From NCBI GenBank assembly GCA_023393125.1, contig JAEWMQ010000063.1, positions 1-36,116 on the forward strand: DNA of 36,116 nt, in the 5' to 3' direction. The translations under genes and the position numbers were made by a program. This DNA is from Bacillota bacterium. GTDB lineage: Bacteria; Bacillota; Clostridia; Lachnospirales; Cellulosilyticaceae. The notes below the pieces were generated by a model. The model did no database searches. It was not told the origin of the DNA and saw only the letters and a list, made by a program, of their open reading frames with translations. This document shows, in pieces, positions 24,318 through 32,729 of this stretch; position 1 is the first letter of the stretch, and every line of letters begins with the position of its first letter.

Positions 24318-25547
24318 TTATTTGTTACTGAGGTAATTATGAATGCTGCCGGCTACACGTTTAGCATGTACTACAGCTTCGATAACTGTTCTAGCACCAT
24401 TTACCACATCACCACAAGCAAAGACCCCTTCTTTAGTAGTATGGCCATCTTCATCGGCTACGAGAAGACCATATTTTGTTTCTAGGCCAGTTGTATGAGA
24501 TACAATATTATTTTTAGGGGCTTGGCTGACCGCAATAACAACTGAATCGCAAGGGAAAAGTTCCTCTGAACCAGCAATGGTTTCAAGCTTAGTTGAACCA
24601 TCTTCTAGAGTTACTTTTTGGGTACTAGCAAAGATGACACCTTCATCAGTGATTTCAACTGGTGATTTATAAAGTGTAAAGATCACACCTTCCTCTTTAG
24701 CTTCATGAATCTCTGCTTTAGTAGCTGTCATATCTTCTTCGCCACGACGGTAACAGATATGCACTTCTTCACTGCCATAGTACTTAGCACTACGAGCAGC
24801 ATCCATAGCTACGTTACCTGCTCCAATGACACAGACTTTCTTACCTAACTGATATTTAGTTGGATTCTTAAGATAGTCAATGGCATAGTGAGAGTGACCT
24901 AAAGTTTCACCTTTGATATTTAAAGTTTTTGGATTCCATACACCTGTCCCAATAAAGGCAGCATCATAGCCATCTTCAAAGAGTTTATCTAGGGTAATAA
25001 CAGGGCCTACTAGGGTGTTGTATTTAATACTTACACCTAATTGAAGTAAGTTTTTCTCTAAGTTTTGAACTAAAACTCTAGGTAAACGGAATTCAGGAAT
25101 ACCGTAAGATAATACTCCGCCAATACGGTTACGCATCTCGAACATGGTAACAGCATAGCCTTTTTGTGCTAATAAAATAGCAGCAGTAATGCCGGCAGGA
25201 CCTGAACCAATAACAGCCACACGCTTGCCGTTAGGTGCAGGCTTTTCTATAGTAAGTCCTTCTAAGTAAGCGGCTGAAATATAGGCTTCTATTTCACAAA
25301 AAGGAACAGGTTCTCCTTTAATACCACGAATACAATTGCCTTTGCATTGGTCCTCGTGAGGACAAACAATAGCACAAATTGCACTAAGTGGATTGTTGTT
25401 AAATAAAAGTTCGCCGGCCTCTAGGATTTTACCCTCCTCAAAAAGAGTAATTGCTTCTGGTACAGCTGTATTAATAGGACAATGTATTTGGCAAAGTGGT
25501 TTTTTACATTTTAAGCAGCGGCTTGCTTCTGATAATAATCTTTCCAT
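24318..25547 (-). CDS. GltD-like NAD(P)H oxidoreductase (Fe-S, FAD)
   Basis: A 409-residue flavoprotein related to the glutamate synthase small subunit. The N-terminus binds two [4Fe-4S] clusters through Cys11, 14, 19, 23 and Cys58, 62, 68, 72. The FAD site is VAVIGSGPAGITAA near 110-123, and the NAD(P)H site is VCVIGAGNVAMDAARSA near 230. The C-terminal ACGDVVNGARTVIEAVVHAK is the usual second FAD motif. ATG 25547 has AAGGAG 9 bases upstream, so it is preferred to the in-frame TTG at 25565. No large glutamate synthase subunit lies nearby, so it could feed electrons to another partner or be an Nfn- or SudA-like enzyme. Confidence 0.88.
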   Translation of the reverse strand: MERLLSEASRCLKCKKPLCQIHCPINTAVPEAITLFEEGKILEAGELLFNNNPLSAICAIVCPHEDQCKGNCIRGIKGEPVPFCEIEAYISAAYLEGLTIEKPAPNGKRVAVIGSGPAGITAAILLAQKGYAVTMFEMRNRIGGVLSYGIPEFRLPRVLVQNLEKNLLQLGVSIKYNTLVGPVITLDKLFEDGYDAAFIGTGVWNPKTLNIKGETLGHSHYAIDYLKNPTKYQLGKKVCVIGAGNVAMDAARSAKYYGSEEVHICYRRGEEDMTATKAEIHEAKEEGVIFTLYKSPVEITDEGVIFASTQKVTLEDGSTKLETIAGSEELFPCDSVVIAVSQAPKNNIVSHTTGLETKYGLLVADEDGHTTKEGVFACGDVVNGARTVIEAVVHAKRVAGSIHNYLSNK

Positions 25548-25565
25548 TTTAAGATCTCCTTTCAA

Positions 25566-25900
25566 GTTGAGATATTTATATAGTGAATTTAAGTTTTAAC
25601 TTATAGTCTACAGAGAGTCAGAAATAAAATTATACCATAAATAAATAAATAGATAGATTTATTTTAGAAGATAAAAAGCTGATATGCAACGATTGATAAG
25701 TATTAGTCATGTGACTAAAGTTGGAAAAAATAGATATTCAAAGCTAAAAAGCGTTGAAATAAAGGAAAAGAGTTAATAAAGAGGTGAAAGATAACATCAA
25801 TAATTGTATAATAAAAGTTATCATTTAGCGTGCGTGTGCAAGAAAATGCTACTTTGTTGTTAAAAGATAAACATTATAAAGAAAAAAGCTATTAACTAAA
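25566..25900. other. Intergenic stretch without recognised gene
   Basis: An AT-rich stretch between two leftward genes. Near 25791-25820 an inverted GATAAC...GTTATC pair surrounds a TATAAT sequence, but no gene or clear promoter can be attached to it on the plus strand. No tRNA, riboswitch or coding frame is seen. Confidence 0.4.
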
Positions 25901-25938
25901 ACAGCTTTCTATGAACTTGATTGATCATAGAAAGCTGT
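25901..25938 (-). terminator. Terminator of the L,D-transpeptidase gene
   Basis: A perfect 14-bp stem ACAGCTTTCTATGA/TCATAGAAAGCTGT (25901-25914 and 25925-25938). On the minus strand it is followed by TTTTAGTT. It lies 39 bases after the gene. Confidence 0.8.
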
Positions 25939-25976
25939 CTGTTTATATCGTGTACTAGTAGCCTTTTTAGGTTTAT

Positions 25977-26819
25977 TTAATTAATAACAATAGCTGTTGC
26001 ATCTAATATATTACTATAAATCCACAGAGCATTTTCAGTTGCCAATCGAACGCATCCATGGCTTAGAGCCATACCTAACCTGTCATCAATGACTTCGGTT
26101 CCTTCTGCATTATATAAAATGGAATGGTAATAATAAGCACCTTTGATTCTGGTGGCATATTTTACCCTATAAGTGTCAGTCCCAAAGTAAGGCTTTCTAC
26201 CTGTTACATAAAAGGTACCTTTGATTGTCGGGGTGCTAGGCTTTCCAACAGTACATTCCCATTTATAAAGCTGTTTCCATAGACCATCATTACCCATTAC
26301 AAATATATAAGTAAATTTGTTTTCTAAATCTGTTGTAATTAAATTTGCGGTGGGACTTTTAATGTGATTATCATTTACGAACCGGGTCATATCTGTATAA
26401 AAATAGGTAAAATCATATTCTGTTGGAGGATTAGCATCATCAGATAAGAAAGGGGTAAATATATAGCCTCTTCGGTTATTGTAAATAACTTGGCTCCAGT
26501 CACCAGCTGTAGATAAAACTTGTACTTCAGCTTTTGCAGGAACGACAGTTATTGGATTGGACTCAGCAGATGGATAGGATCTTAGGAGTGCATCTCTCCA
26601 TGTATATTTTGTAGTGGATAGGTTAGAAGCATAGACATAACCTTTTTGGTTGTTATAGATGATCTCATACCAATCTTCAGCAGCATCAACAACTTGAACT
26701 CTTGAACCTGAAGGGATTACAGTGAGTACTTTAGATGCTATAGTGTTACTTTCTCTTAGATTAACATTAGTCAAAGTATATTTATAGGAATCTGGCGTTT
26801 GGCGGGTATACTTTCTCAT
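25977..26819 (-). CDS. L,D-transpeptidase with two SH3b domains
   Basis: A 280-residue peptidoglycan cross-linking enzyme. Two SH3b wall-binding domains lie at about 15-68 and 75-126; both contain the pattern W..I.YNN..GYV/I. The YkuD catalytic domain (about 155-280) has His232, His254 and nucleophile Cys256 in SHGCVRL. It would form 3-3 links or attach proteins to the wall. The N-terminus MRKYTRQTPDS has no signal peptide, although the enzyme should act outside the cell; no alternative upstream start is seen. AGAGGTG precedes ATG 26819. Secretion by an unusual route, or lysis-dependent release, would be needed. Confidence 0.9.
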   Translation of the reverse strand: MRKYTRQTPDSYKYTLTNVNLRESNTIASKVLTVIPSGSRVQVVDAAEDWYEIIYNNQKGYVYASNLSTTKYTWRDALLRSYPSAESNPITVVPAKAEVQVLSTAGDWSQVIYNNRRGYIFTPFLSDDANPPTEYDFTYFYTDMTRFVNDNHIKSPTANLITTDLENKFTYIFVMGNDGLWKQLYKWECTVGKPSTPTIKGTFYVTGRKPYFGTDTYRVKYATRIKGAYYYHSILYNAEGTEVIDDRLGMALSHGCVRLATENALWIYSNILDATAIVIN

Positions 26820-26867
26820 AGTTCACCTCTAAATTAGTCATATAATAAAATATGATAGATTTAAGAT

Positions 26868-27035
26868 ATGAGTGAAAGGATTTACTTTTTTGTCACTAAA
26901 TATAAAAGAAGAGTAGGATTAATACTAGCCGTTAAGCATTATCAATTATCATATTTAATGAAAGAATTGCATGTTCCTGAGATTGTCTTAAGTCATATAA
27001 TTTTTTATGTAAAAAGGAAAACTTATGCCTACTAA
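26868..27035 (+). pseudogene. Possible IS3-type transposase remnant
   Basis: A 55-codon open frame lies upstream of the marR promoter without a ribosome site. Its translation has a basic stretch KYKRR and then SYLMKELHVP...FYVKRK, which vaguely recalls the start of IS3-family OrfB proteins. The similarity is weak, and I could equally call it non-coding. It occupies part of the 345-base gap 26820-27164. Confidence 0.2.
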
Positions 27036-27080
27036 TTTTAGGATAAGTAACAATATAAAAATAAAATTATAAATAAATAC

Positions 27081-27132
27081 CAAGGTACCTTGAAATAGAA
27101 CTAGATAAAGGTTAAAATATCAAGGTACCTTG
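27081..27132 (+). promoter_or_regulatory. marR promoter with twin MarR operators
   Basis: The perfect 12-base palindrome CAAGGTACCTTG occurs at 27081-27092 and 27121-27132, 40 bases apart (close to four helical turns). The promoter TTGAAA (27090-27095), 17 bases, TAAAAT (27113-27118) lies between them: the first palindrome overlaps the -35 box and the second covers the likely start point. This is the geometry of an autorepressed MarR promoter. Confidence 0.8.
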
Positions 27133-27164
27133 AATAATGGAGTAATAGAAAAGAGGTTAGAACG

Positions 27165-27614
27165 ATGAAAAATAGAGAAAAAAGCGAGCTTTTATTACTA
27201 ATGGAGAAGTGCGGACGCTTTCTGCACCATCGAAGAGGTGGAAAAAGAGGGCAAGGGAGAATCTTAAAAATCTTAATGGCTGAAGGAGAAATGACTCAAA
27301 AAGAATTGCAAGAGCGTTTAGGTATTCAGTCAGGCTCTATGAGTGAGATTGTCTTGAAATTAGAAGGAAGAGGCTTTATTAGAAGAGAAAGAGAAGAAAA
27401 GGATAAAAGAAAAATCAAGTTGAAAATAACAGAAACAGGCAGAAGCTTTTTTCAGGAGAGACATCAAGAAATGATGAATGAGGAAAAGAACTTATTTAAT
27501 GGGTTAACACAGAGCGAACAAGAAGTATTGCAAGAGTTACTAATTAAGCTTCTTGAAGATTGGGAATCCAGCTTTGATAAGCCTCTTTTTGAACCTCGAA
27601 ATAAATGCAAGTAA
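27165..27614 (+). CDS. MarR-family regulator
   Basis: A 149-residue winged-helix repressor. The helix-turn-helix (about 43-68) has TQKELQERLGIQSGSMSEIV and is followed by the wing LEGRGFIRREREEKDKRKIKLKITETG. The helices at both ends form the dimer interface. AGAGG lies 8 bases before ATG 27165. It precedes two ABC exporter genes by 69 bases and is likely in one operon with them, controlled by the twin palindromes upstream. A toxic compound, perhaps also the exported one, is expected to release it. Confidence 0.94.
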   Translation: MKNREKSELLLLMEKCGRFLHHRRGGKRGQGRILKILMAEGEMTQKELQERLGIQSGSMSEIVLKLEGRGFIRREREEKDKRKIKLKITETGRSFFQERHQEMMNEEKNLFNGLTQSEQEVLQELLIKLLEDWESSFDKPLFEPRNKCK

Positions 27615-27683
27615 CAGTAATAGGTGAAATGGTTTGTAAGAAGGCAGGAATATGAGAGATAGGAAAAAGAGGAGGATTTACAA

Positions 27684-29426
27684 TTGCTTAAGTATTTAAA
27701 GAAGTATTGGAGCTATGCTTTATTAGCACCGTTATTTATGATAGGTGAAGTTGTAATGGATTTACTTCAGCCGCAACTTATGAGTGTTATTGTGGATGAA
27801 GGGGTCTTAGGTTTATCTAATAATCATGTAGGAGATTTAAGCCTAGTTATAGACATGGGATTAAAGATGATTGGATTAGTACTTGTGGGTGGAGTATTTG
27901 GCGTTTTATCTGGCGTTTTTGCTAATTTATGTAGTCAGAACTTCGGAAATGATATCCGTAAAGATTGTTTTAAGAGAATTATGTTTTTATCTTTTGAGCA
28001 AACGGACCAGTTTTCTACGGGTTCATTAGTAACGCGTGTTACTAATGATATTACACAGGTCCAGAACTTAGTGGCTCAGTGTATTCGGGGTTTTGTACGT
28101 ACCTTTGTGTTATTTGGCGGGGGTATCATATGTATGTTAAGCCTAGATTTAAGTTTTGGGCAGATTATTTTATGTGCATTACCTGTCGTTATAATAGGGA
28201 TCATTTTCTTCATGGTAAAGGCAAATCCTATGTTTAGGATTTTACAAAAGAAGCTAGATAGGATAAACAGTGTGATGCAGGAAAATGTATCTGGCCTGCG
28301 TGTGGTCAAAGCTTATGTAAGAGAGGACTATGAAAAAGAACGTTTTGGTAAAGCCAATAATGAACTAATAGATACACAATTAAGTGTCTTAAAGTTATTT
28401 GCGTATATGACACCGCTTATGAATATTGTATTAAATCTTGTGGTAGTAGCTGTTATTGCTGTAGGTGGGATTCGTGTGCAAGAAGGAGGTATTTCACCTG
28501 GTAATGTTATGGCTGCCATTACTTATGTGACTCAGATCTTCCATAGTATTATGATGATGGTTAATATATTCCAAACAATTTCTAGAGGAAGTGCTTCGGC
28601 TAATAGGTTAAAAGAAGTACTAGATAGTGAGCCAATGATTAAGGATGGAACCTTTAATGAACCTACCAAAGTAAAAGGGAAAATTGAGTTCCAAAATGTA
28701 TCTTTTGCCTATCCTAATGGTAAGGGAGACACCATTTTAAAACATATTAACTTAACGATTAAGCCAGGTGAGACACTAGCTATTTTAGGGGCTACGGGAA
28801 GTGGCAAATCTAGTTTAGTGAATTTGATTCCTAGGTTTTATGATGCCACAGAAGGTAGGATATTAATTAATGATATAGATGTAAAAGATTATAAGCTAAG
28901 TCACTTACGTGGCAAAGTAGCTATTGCACTTCAAAAAAGTGAATTATTTAGTACAAGTATTGAAGAAAATATTGCTTGGGGTAAAGAGGGTGCTACAAGA
29001 GCTGAAATCGAGGAGGCAGCATATATCGCTCAAGCGGCAGATTTTATTGAAAGTAAAGAGCAAGGCTATGAAACTATAGTAGCTGAAAAAGGCATGAGTT
29101 TATCTGGCGGTCAAAAACAACGTATTGCTATTAGTAGAGCAATTCTAAAAGCAGCAGAAATTCTTATTCTAGATGACTCGACTAGTGCGCTAGACTTAAA
29201 AACAGAAGCTAAGCTTTATGAAGCACTTCGTAAAGACTATGGAGATCTCACTAAAATCATCATTGCTCAGCGTATTGCCTCTGTAAAAGGAGCCGATCGT
29301 ATTGCTATTATTGATAATGGTGAAATTGTAGATTGCGATACTCACGACAATCTATTACATAATAGTACTATTTATCAAGATATATATAATTCACAGTTAA
29401 AGAGCGGAGGTGATATGAATGAGTAA
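27684..29426 (+). CDS. Heterodimeric ABC exporter subunit with degenerate ATP site
   Basis: A 580-residue half-transporter. Six membrane helices lie in 1-300. The ATPase domain has Walker A GATGSGKS (369-376) and a normal signature LSGGQ (473-477). In Walker B the catalytic Glu is Asp498 (LILDDSTSALD) and the switch His is Gln529 (IIAQR). This is the non-hydrolysing partner known from TM287/288 and BmrCD-type exporters, not a broken gene. The start is TTG with GAGGAGG 7 bases upstream. It overlaps the next gene by 8 bases, so the two subunits are made together. Confidence 0.95.
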   Translation: MLKYLKKYWSYALLAPLFMIGEVVMDLLQPQLMSVIVDEGVLGLSNNHVGDLSLVIDMGLKMIGLVLVGGVFGVLSGVFANLCSQNFGNDIRKDCFKRIMFLSFEQTDQFSTGSLVTRVTNDITQVQNLVAQCIRGFVRTFVLFGGGIICMLSLDLSFGQIILCALPVVIIGIIFFMVKANPMFRILQKKLDRINSVMQENVSGLRVVKAYVREDYEKERFGKANNELIDTQLSVLKLFAYMTPLMNIVLNLVVVAVIAVGGIRVQEGGISPGNVMAAITYVTQIFHSIMMMVNIFQTISRGSASANRLKEVLDSEPMIKDGTFNEPTKVKGKIEFQNVSFAYPNGKGDTILKHINLTIKPGETLAILGATGSGKSSLVNLIPRFYDATEGRILINDIDVKDYKLSHLRGKVAIALQKSELFSTSIEENIAWGKEGATRAEIEEAAYIAQAADFIESKEQGYETIVAEKGMSLSGGQKQRIAISRAILKAAEILILDDSTSALDLKTEAKLYEALRKDYGDLTKIIIAQRIASVKGADRIAIIDNGEIVDCDTHDNLLHNSTIYQDIYNSQLKSGGDMNE

Positions 29427-31236
29427 GCCTAAAGAGATGCCTGTAAATAATATGAGATTTCCCGGGCAAAGAGGACCGCGTAATTATGAGGCAGTAGAAA
29501 AACCTCAAGCAGGTAAAAAGACCTTAGTTCGTTTGTTAACGTATTTTGCTGACGAAAAACAAATGATTTATAGTTTGTTAGTGGTTGTCGTTTTTGTGGT
29601 GAGCTGCTCTGTTTATGCTCCAAGTTTACAAAGTAGTGCTATTGATAGATTAGCAGAAGGGGCATTTGGTAAACTTCCTCGCATTTTAATAACCATGCTT
29701 ATTGTTTATGGGATTTATAGTATAGGAACACTTTTTCAAAGCTTAATAAGTGCTCATTTAAGCCAGCGTATTGTAAGGAAAATGAGAGAAGACTTATTTG
29801 ATAAGATTGTTAACTTGCCCATTAAATATTTAGATAGTCACCCTCATGGAGATGTGATGAGCCGTATGACTAATGATGTTGAAAATATTTCTAATACAGT
29901 TGCTCAATCTCTAAGTTCTTTAGTGTCAGGGATTTTAACCATAATAGGGACCGTAGGGATGATGGTATGGTATTCTTGGCAATTAGCCATGTTATCTTGT
30001 ATTACAGTTATTTTAACGATTATAGTCACTAAATACTTATCACAAGCAATGCGTAAGTTTTTCCGTAAACGTCAAATACTATTAGGAAGCCTTAATGCAA
30101 CTGTGGAAGAAATGGTAACAGGTTATAAAACAGTAACGGCTTATAATAAGCAAGAAATGGTTATCGATGAGTTTGTAGCAACTTCTGATGCGCTTACCAA
30201 AACAGGTGTTATTGCTGAGATATTAGGCGGTTCTATGGGACCGGTGATGAATGTTATTAATAATATTGGATTTGTAATTATTGCTGCTTTTGGGGGTTAC
30301 TTTGCCATTAACGGTATGATTTCTATAGGAGTTATTTCAGCATTTATTATATATGCTAAACAATTCGGTAGACCTATTAATGAGATTGCACAGTTATATG
30401 GTCAGATTCAAACGGCCATTGCTAGTGCTGAGCGTGTCTTTGCCATTATGGATGAATCAAGTGAAGATAAGAGTGGTCTTCAAGATATGAGTCATTCTAA
30501 AGGTGTCATTACCTTTAAAAACGTTAATTTCTCTTATGTGCCTGGTAAAAAGGTACTATCGGATTTTAGTTTAGAAGTAAAGGCAGGACAGAAAGTAGCA
30601 TTAGTAGGAGCGACAGGAAGTGGTAAAACAACAGTTGTTAACCTCCTTATGCGTTTCTATGATATTGATAGTGGAGAAATCTTGATTGATGGCGTCAATA
30701 TCAAAGATATAGCAAGTGATGAGCTTAGAAAGAATACAGCTATTGTGCTGCAAGATACAGTACTTTTCTCTGATACGATTAGAAACAACTTAAAATATTC
30801 TGTGCTAGAAGCAAGTGATGAAGAGATGGAGGAAGCAGCAAAGAGGAGCAACTGTTATCATATGATTAAACATTTGCCAGAAGGCTATGAGACTAAACTT
30901 ACAGAGTCTGGTTACAATTTATCTCAGGGGCAGCGTCAGTTACTATCTATTGGACGTGCTTTCTTAGCGAGTCCTAAAATACTGATTTTAGATGAAGCTA
31001 CATCTAGTGTAGATACACGTACTGAAAAACATATTCAAGATGCCATGGTTAATTTAATGAAAGACCGAACGAGTTTAATCATTGCACACCGATTATCAAC
31101 TATTCAAGATGCGGATTTAATTGTTGTTTTAGACCAAGGACATATTGTTGAAATGGGGAATCATGAAGCCTTATTAAAACAAAAGGGAAGTTACTATGAG
31201 CTTTATATGACTCAATTTGCAGGAAATAGTATCTAG
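29419..31236 (+). CDS. Heterodimeric ABC exporter subunit with active ATP site
   Basis: A 605-residue half-transporter with a 35-residue polar N-terminal extension, six helices (about 45-330) and an ATPase domain. Walker A is GATGSGKT (397-404), catalytic Glu526 in LILDEATSSVD and switch His557 in IIAHRLST are canonical, but the signature is LSQGQ (501-505) instead of LSGGQ. In the dimer this altered signature faces the degenerate Walker motifs of the partner, and the good ones face the partner's normal LSGGQ. That leaves one working and one silent ATP site, as in known multidrug heterodimers. The start overlaps the previous gene's end. Confidence 0.95.
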   Translation: MSKPKEMPVNNMRFPGQRGPRNYEAVEKPQAGKKTLVRLLTYFADEKQMIYSLLVVVVFVVSCSVYAPSLQSSAIDRLAEGAFGKLPRILITMLIVYGIYSIGTLFQSLISAHLSQRIVRKMREDLFDKIVNLPIKYLDSHPHGDVMSRMTNDVENISNTVAQSLSSLVSGILTIIGTVGMMVWYSWQLAMLSCITVILTIIVTKYLSQAMRKFFRKRQILLGSLNATVEEMVTGYKTVTAYNKQEMVIDEFVATSDALTKTGVIAEILGGSMGPVMNVINNIGFVIIAAFGGYFAINGMISIGVISAFIIYAKQFGRPINEIAQLYGQIQTAIASAERVFAIMDESSEDKSGLQDMSHSKGVITFKNVNFSYVPGKKVLSDFSLEVKAGQKVALVGATGSGKTTVVNLLMRFYDIDSGEILIDGVNIKDIASDELRKNTAIVLQDTVLFSDTIRNNLKYSVLEASDEEMEEAAKRSNCYHMIKHLPEGYETKLTESGYNLSQGQRQLLSIGRAFLASPKILILDEATSSVDTRTEKHIQDAMVNLMKDRTSLIIAHRLSTIQDADLIVVLDQGHIVEMGNHEALLKQKGSYYELYMTQFAGNSI

Positions 31237-31398
31237 TACATAGCGCTATTATAATAAAAAGCATTACTATAATAAAAACAAGATGATTAATAGATGGACA
31301 TTACTAAAATGAAAGAAATAGTGAGTGAACTAGTAATAAGTGATATAATAGAACCAAATCAGTAGGCAAGAGTCGATGAAATAGAGGAGTAAAGAAAA

Positions 31399-31572
31399 AT
31401 GTGTGAGAATTGTATGCATCTAGAATATGATGAAACCATAAAAGAGTATGTATGCAGCGTTGCACCTATAATGGATGAAGATGATTTTGCAAGAATGAGT
31501 TATTATCCTAGTAAACGATGTGCATATTATAAAATAGGTGATGAATATACGTTAGTTCGTAAACAAAATTAA
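31399..31572 (+). CDS. Small four-cysteine protein (DUF6472-like)
   Basis: A 57-residue protein with AGAGGAG 9 bases before ATG 31399. It starts MCENCMHLEYD and ends GDEYTLVRKQN, the pattern I know from DUF6472 proteins of Lachnospiraceae. Cysteines 2, 5, 19 and 41 could bind a metal such as zinc or an Fe-S cluster. The function is unknown. It is followed 58 bases later by another small gene and lies outside the exporter operon. Confidence 0.8.
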   Translation: MCENCMHLEYDETIKEYVCSVAPIMDEDDFARMSYYPSKRCAYYKIGDEYTLVRKQN

Positions 31573-31630
31573 TGACTATAAAAGAAGTTATTAAAATTAT
31601 AAGGTTATTAGGCATAAGAGGAGAGTAGTC

Positions 31631-32014
31631 ATGGAGTTAGTAGAGCTTTATCAAAGCTATAGTGAAGTCAATAAGGATTATATGGCGTTTATAGAAGAAA
31701 CAGTGAACGCTGACTTTAAAAATAGTGAACAAGAAGCAATTCTTCAAACATTAGTAAAAGCCAAAGAAAGCCTTGAAGAATTAATGGCGGCTAGTAATGA
31801 GCTTAATCCTAGAGAAGAAGATGAAACAAACTTTAAGGATTTAAAATATTTATTAGTAGATACATTGTTCTTAGCCATTGATCTCCTAGACTTTTATAAA
31901 GCAGGAGAAGAAGGCAGATTTAAAATGAGAGTGCTTAATCACCTCAATAAAAAAAGACGAGCAGAGATGTTCGGTGAAAATAATCAAATGGGTTGCCGTG
32001 TTAATCCAATGTAA
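31631..32014 (+). CDS. Small helical protein of unknown function
   Basis: Not recognised. A 127-residue, acidic, soluble protein that should be mostly alpha-helical, with a long amphipathic region at 40-110 and a glycine/cysteine-containing tail. AGAGGAG lies 8 bases before ATG 31631. It probably shares a transcript with the DUF6472-like gene and is followed by a terminator at 32068. Confidence 0.7.
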   Translation: MELVELYQSYSEVNKDYMAFIEETVNADFKNSEQEAILQTLVKAKESLEELMAASNELNPREEDETNFKDLKYLLVDTLFLAIDLLDFYKAGEEGRFKMRVLNHLNKKRRAEMFGENNQMGCRVNPM

Positions 32015-32067
32015 GAGATAATTTATGAGGTAGAATGTATCTCAACATAAAAGATGAAAATAGGATA

Positions 32068-32102
32068 AAAGGACTGTTGCATAATTGCAGTAGTCCTTTT
32101 TT
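32068..32102 (+). terminator. Terminator after the small helical protein gene
   Basis: The stem AAAGGACT...AGTCCTTT, with an inner TGC/GCA pair, is followed by TTTT. It starts 54 bases after the stop at 32014. Confidence 0.85.
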
Positions 32103-32159
32103 GTTATTTATAAATGTTCCCATATGCCTTTAGTTATTGGAAAGATTATTTTAAAAAGA

Positions 32160-32211
32160 TTGACAAATTAAAAAACAAAGTGTATTATCTGTACTAGGAT
32201 AAATAGTACAG
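32160..32211 (+). promoter_or_regulatory. Promoter and GntR operator
   Basis: TTGACA (32160-32165), 17 bases and TATTAT (32183-32188) form a near-consensus promoter. Immediately after it, CTGTACTA (32189-32196) and TAGTACAG (32204-32211) form a perfect 8-bp dyad with a 7-base gap, covering the likely start point. It is probably the operator of the GntR protein encoded 132 bases downstream. Confidence 0.75.
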
Positions 32212-32342
32212 TTGGATAAATCAATTAAAAAGATAATTGAGCAAGGTAGTTAGATAAAGCTGTTAAATAAGATGCTTACATAAGAAAGCTAAGTTTTGCA
32301 GCTAATAAAATAATTAAGTAGTACAAAGAAAGGAGTGAAGCT

Positions 32343-32729
32343 GTGTTTCCTATAGACGCAAGAGATAGTAGACCAATTTATGAACAAATCATCGATCAGA
32401 TTAAAGAGCAGGTAATGAAGGGGATTTTAAAGCCAGGGGATCAGCTCCCATCTGTTAGGCAACTAGCTAGTATGTTAACAGTAAATGCTAACACAGTGAT
32501 GAAGGCTTATGCAGAGCTAGAAAGGCAAGAAGTGATTGAAACCATAAGGGGGAAAGGGGCGTTTATTGCTATGATGCCAAGTAAAGTTATTAGTGAAAAG
32601 CAGATTATAGAGGTGCGTAAGGCTCTTAAAAGTAGTTTTGTAGCTATGCACTATATGGGTATGAGTAAGCAAGAGGTCATGGAGGAGATTGAAAAGATCT
32701 ATGATGAACTCTCAAAGGAGGATAAGTAG
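32343..32729 (+). CDS. GntR-family regulator, YtrA type
   Basis: A 128-residue repressor with a winged helix (about 12-78: YEQIIDQIKEQVMKGILKPG, LPSVRQLASMLTVNANTVMKAY, and a GKGAF wing) and the short C-terminal helices of the YtrA subfamily (about 85-125). The start is GTG with AAGGAG 7 bases upstream. It is the first gene of an operon with an ABC transporter; its stop is adjacent to the ATPase start. Members of this subfamily repress such operons until cell-wall antibiotics or envelope stress appear. Confidence 0.93.
   Translation: MFPIDARDSRPIYEQIIDQIKEQVMKGILKPGDQLPSVRQLASMLTVNANTVMKAYAELERQEVIETIRGKGAFIAMMPSKVISEKQIIEVRKALKSSFVAMHYMGMSKQEVMEEIEKIYDELSKEDK

Noticed and set aside
27684..29426. 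Mutated ATPase motifs read as a decaying gene
   Set aside because: The frame is complete, and the Asp and Gln replacements are exactly those of known heterodimeric exporters, matched by the partner's altered signature.
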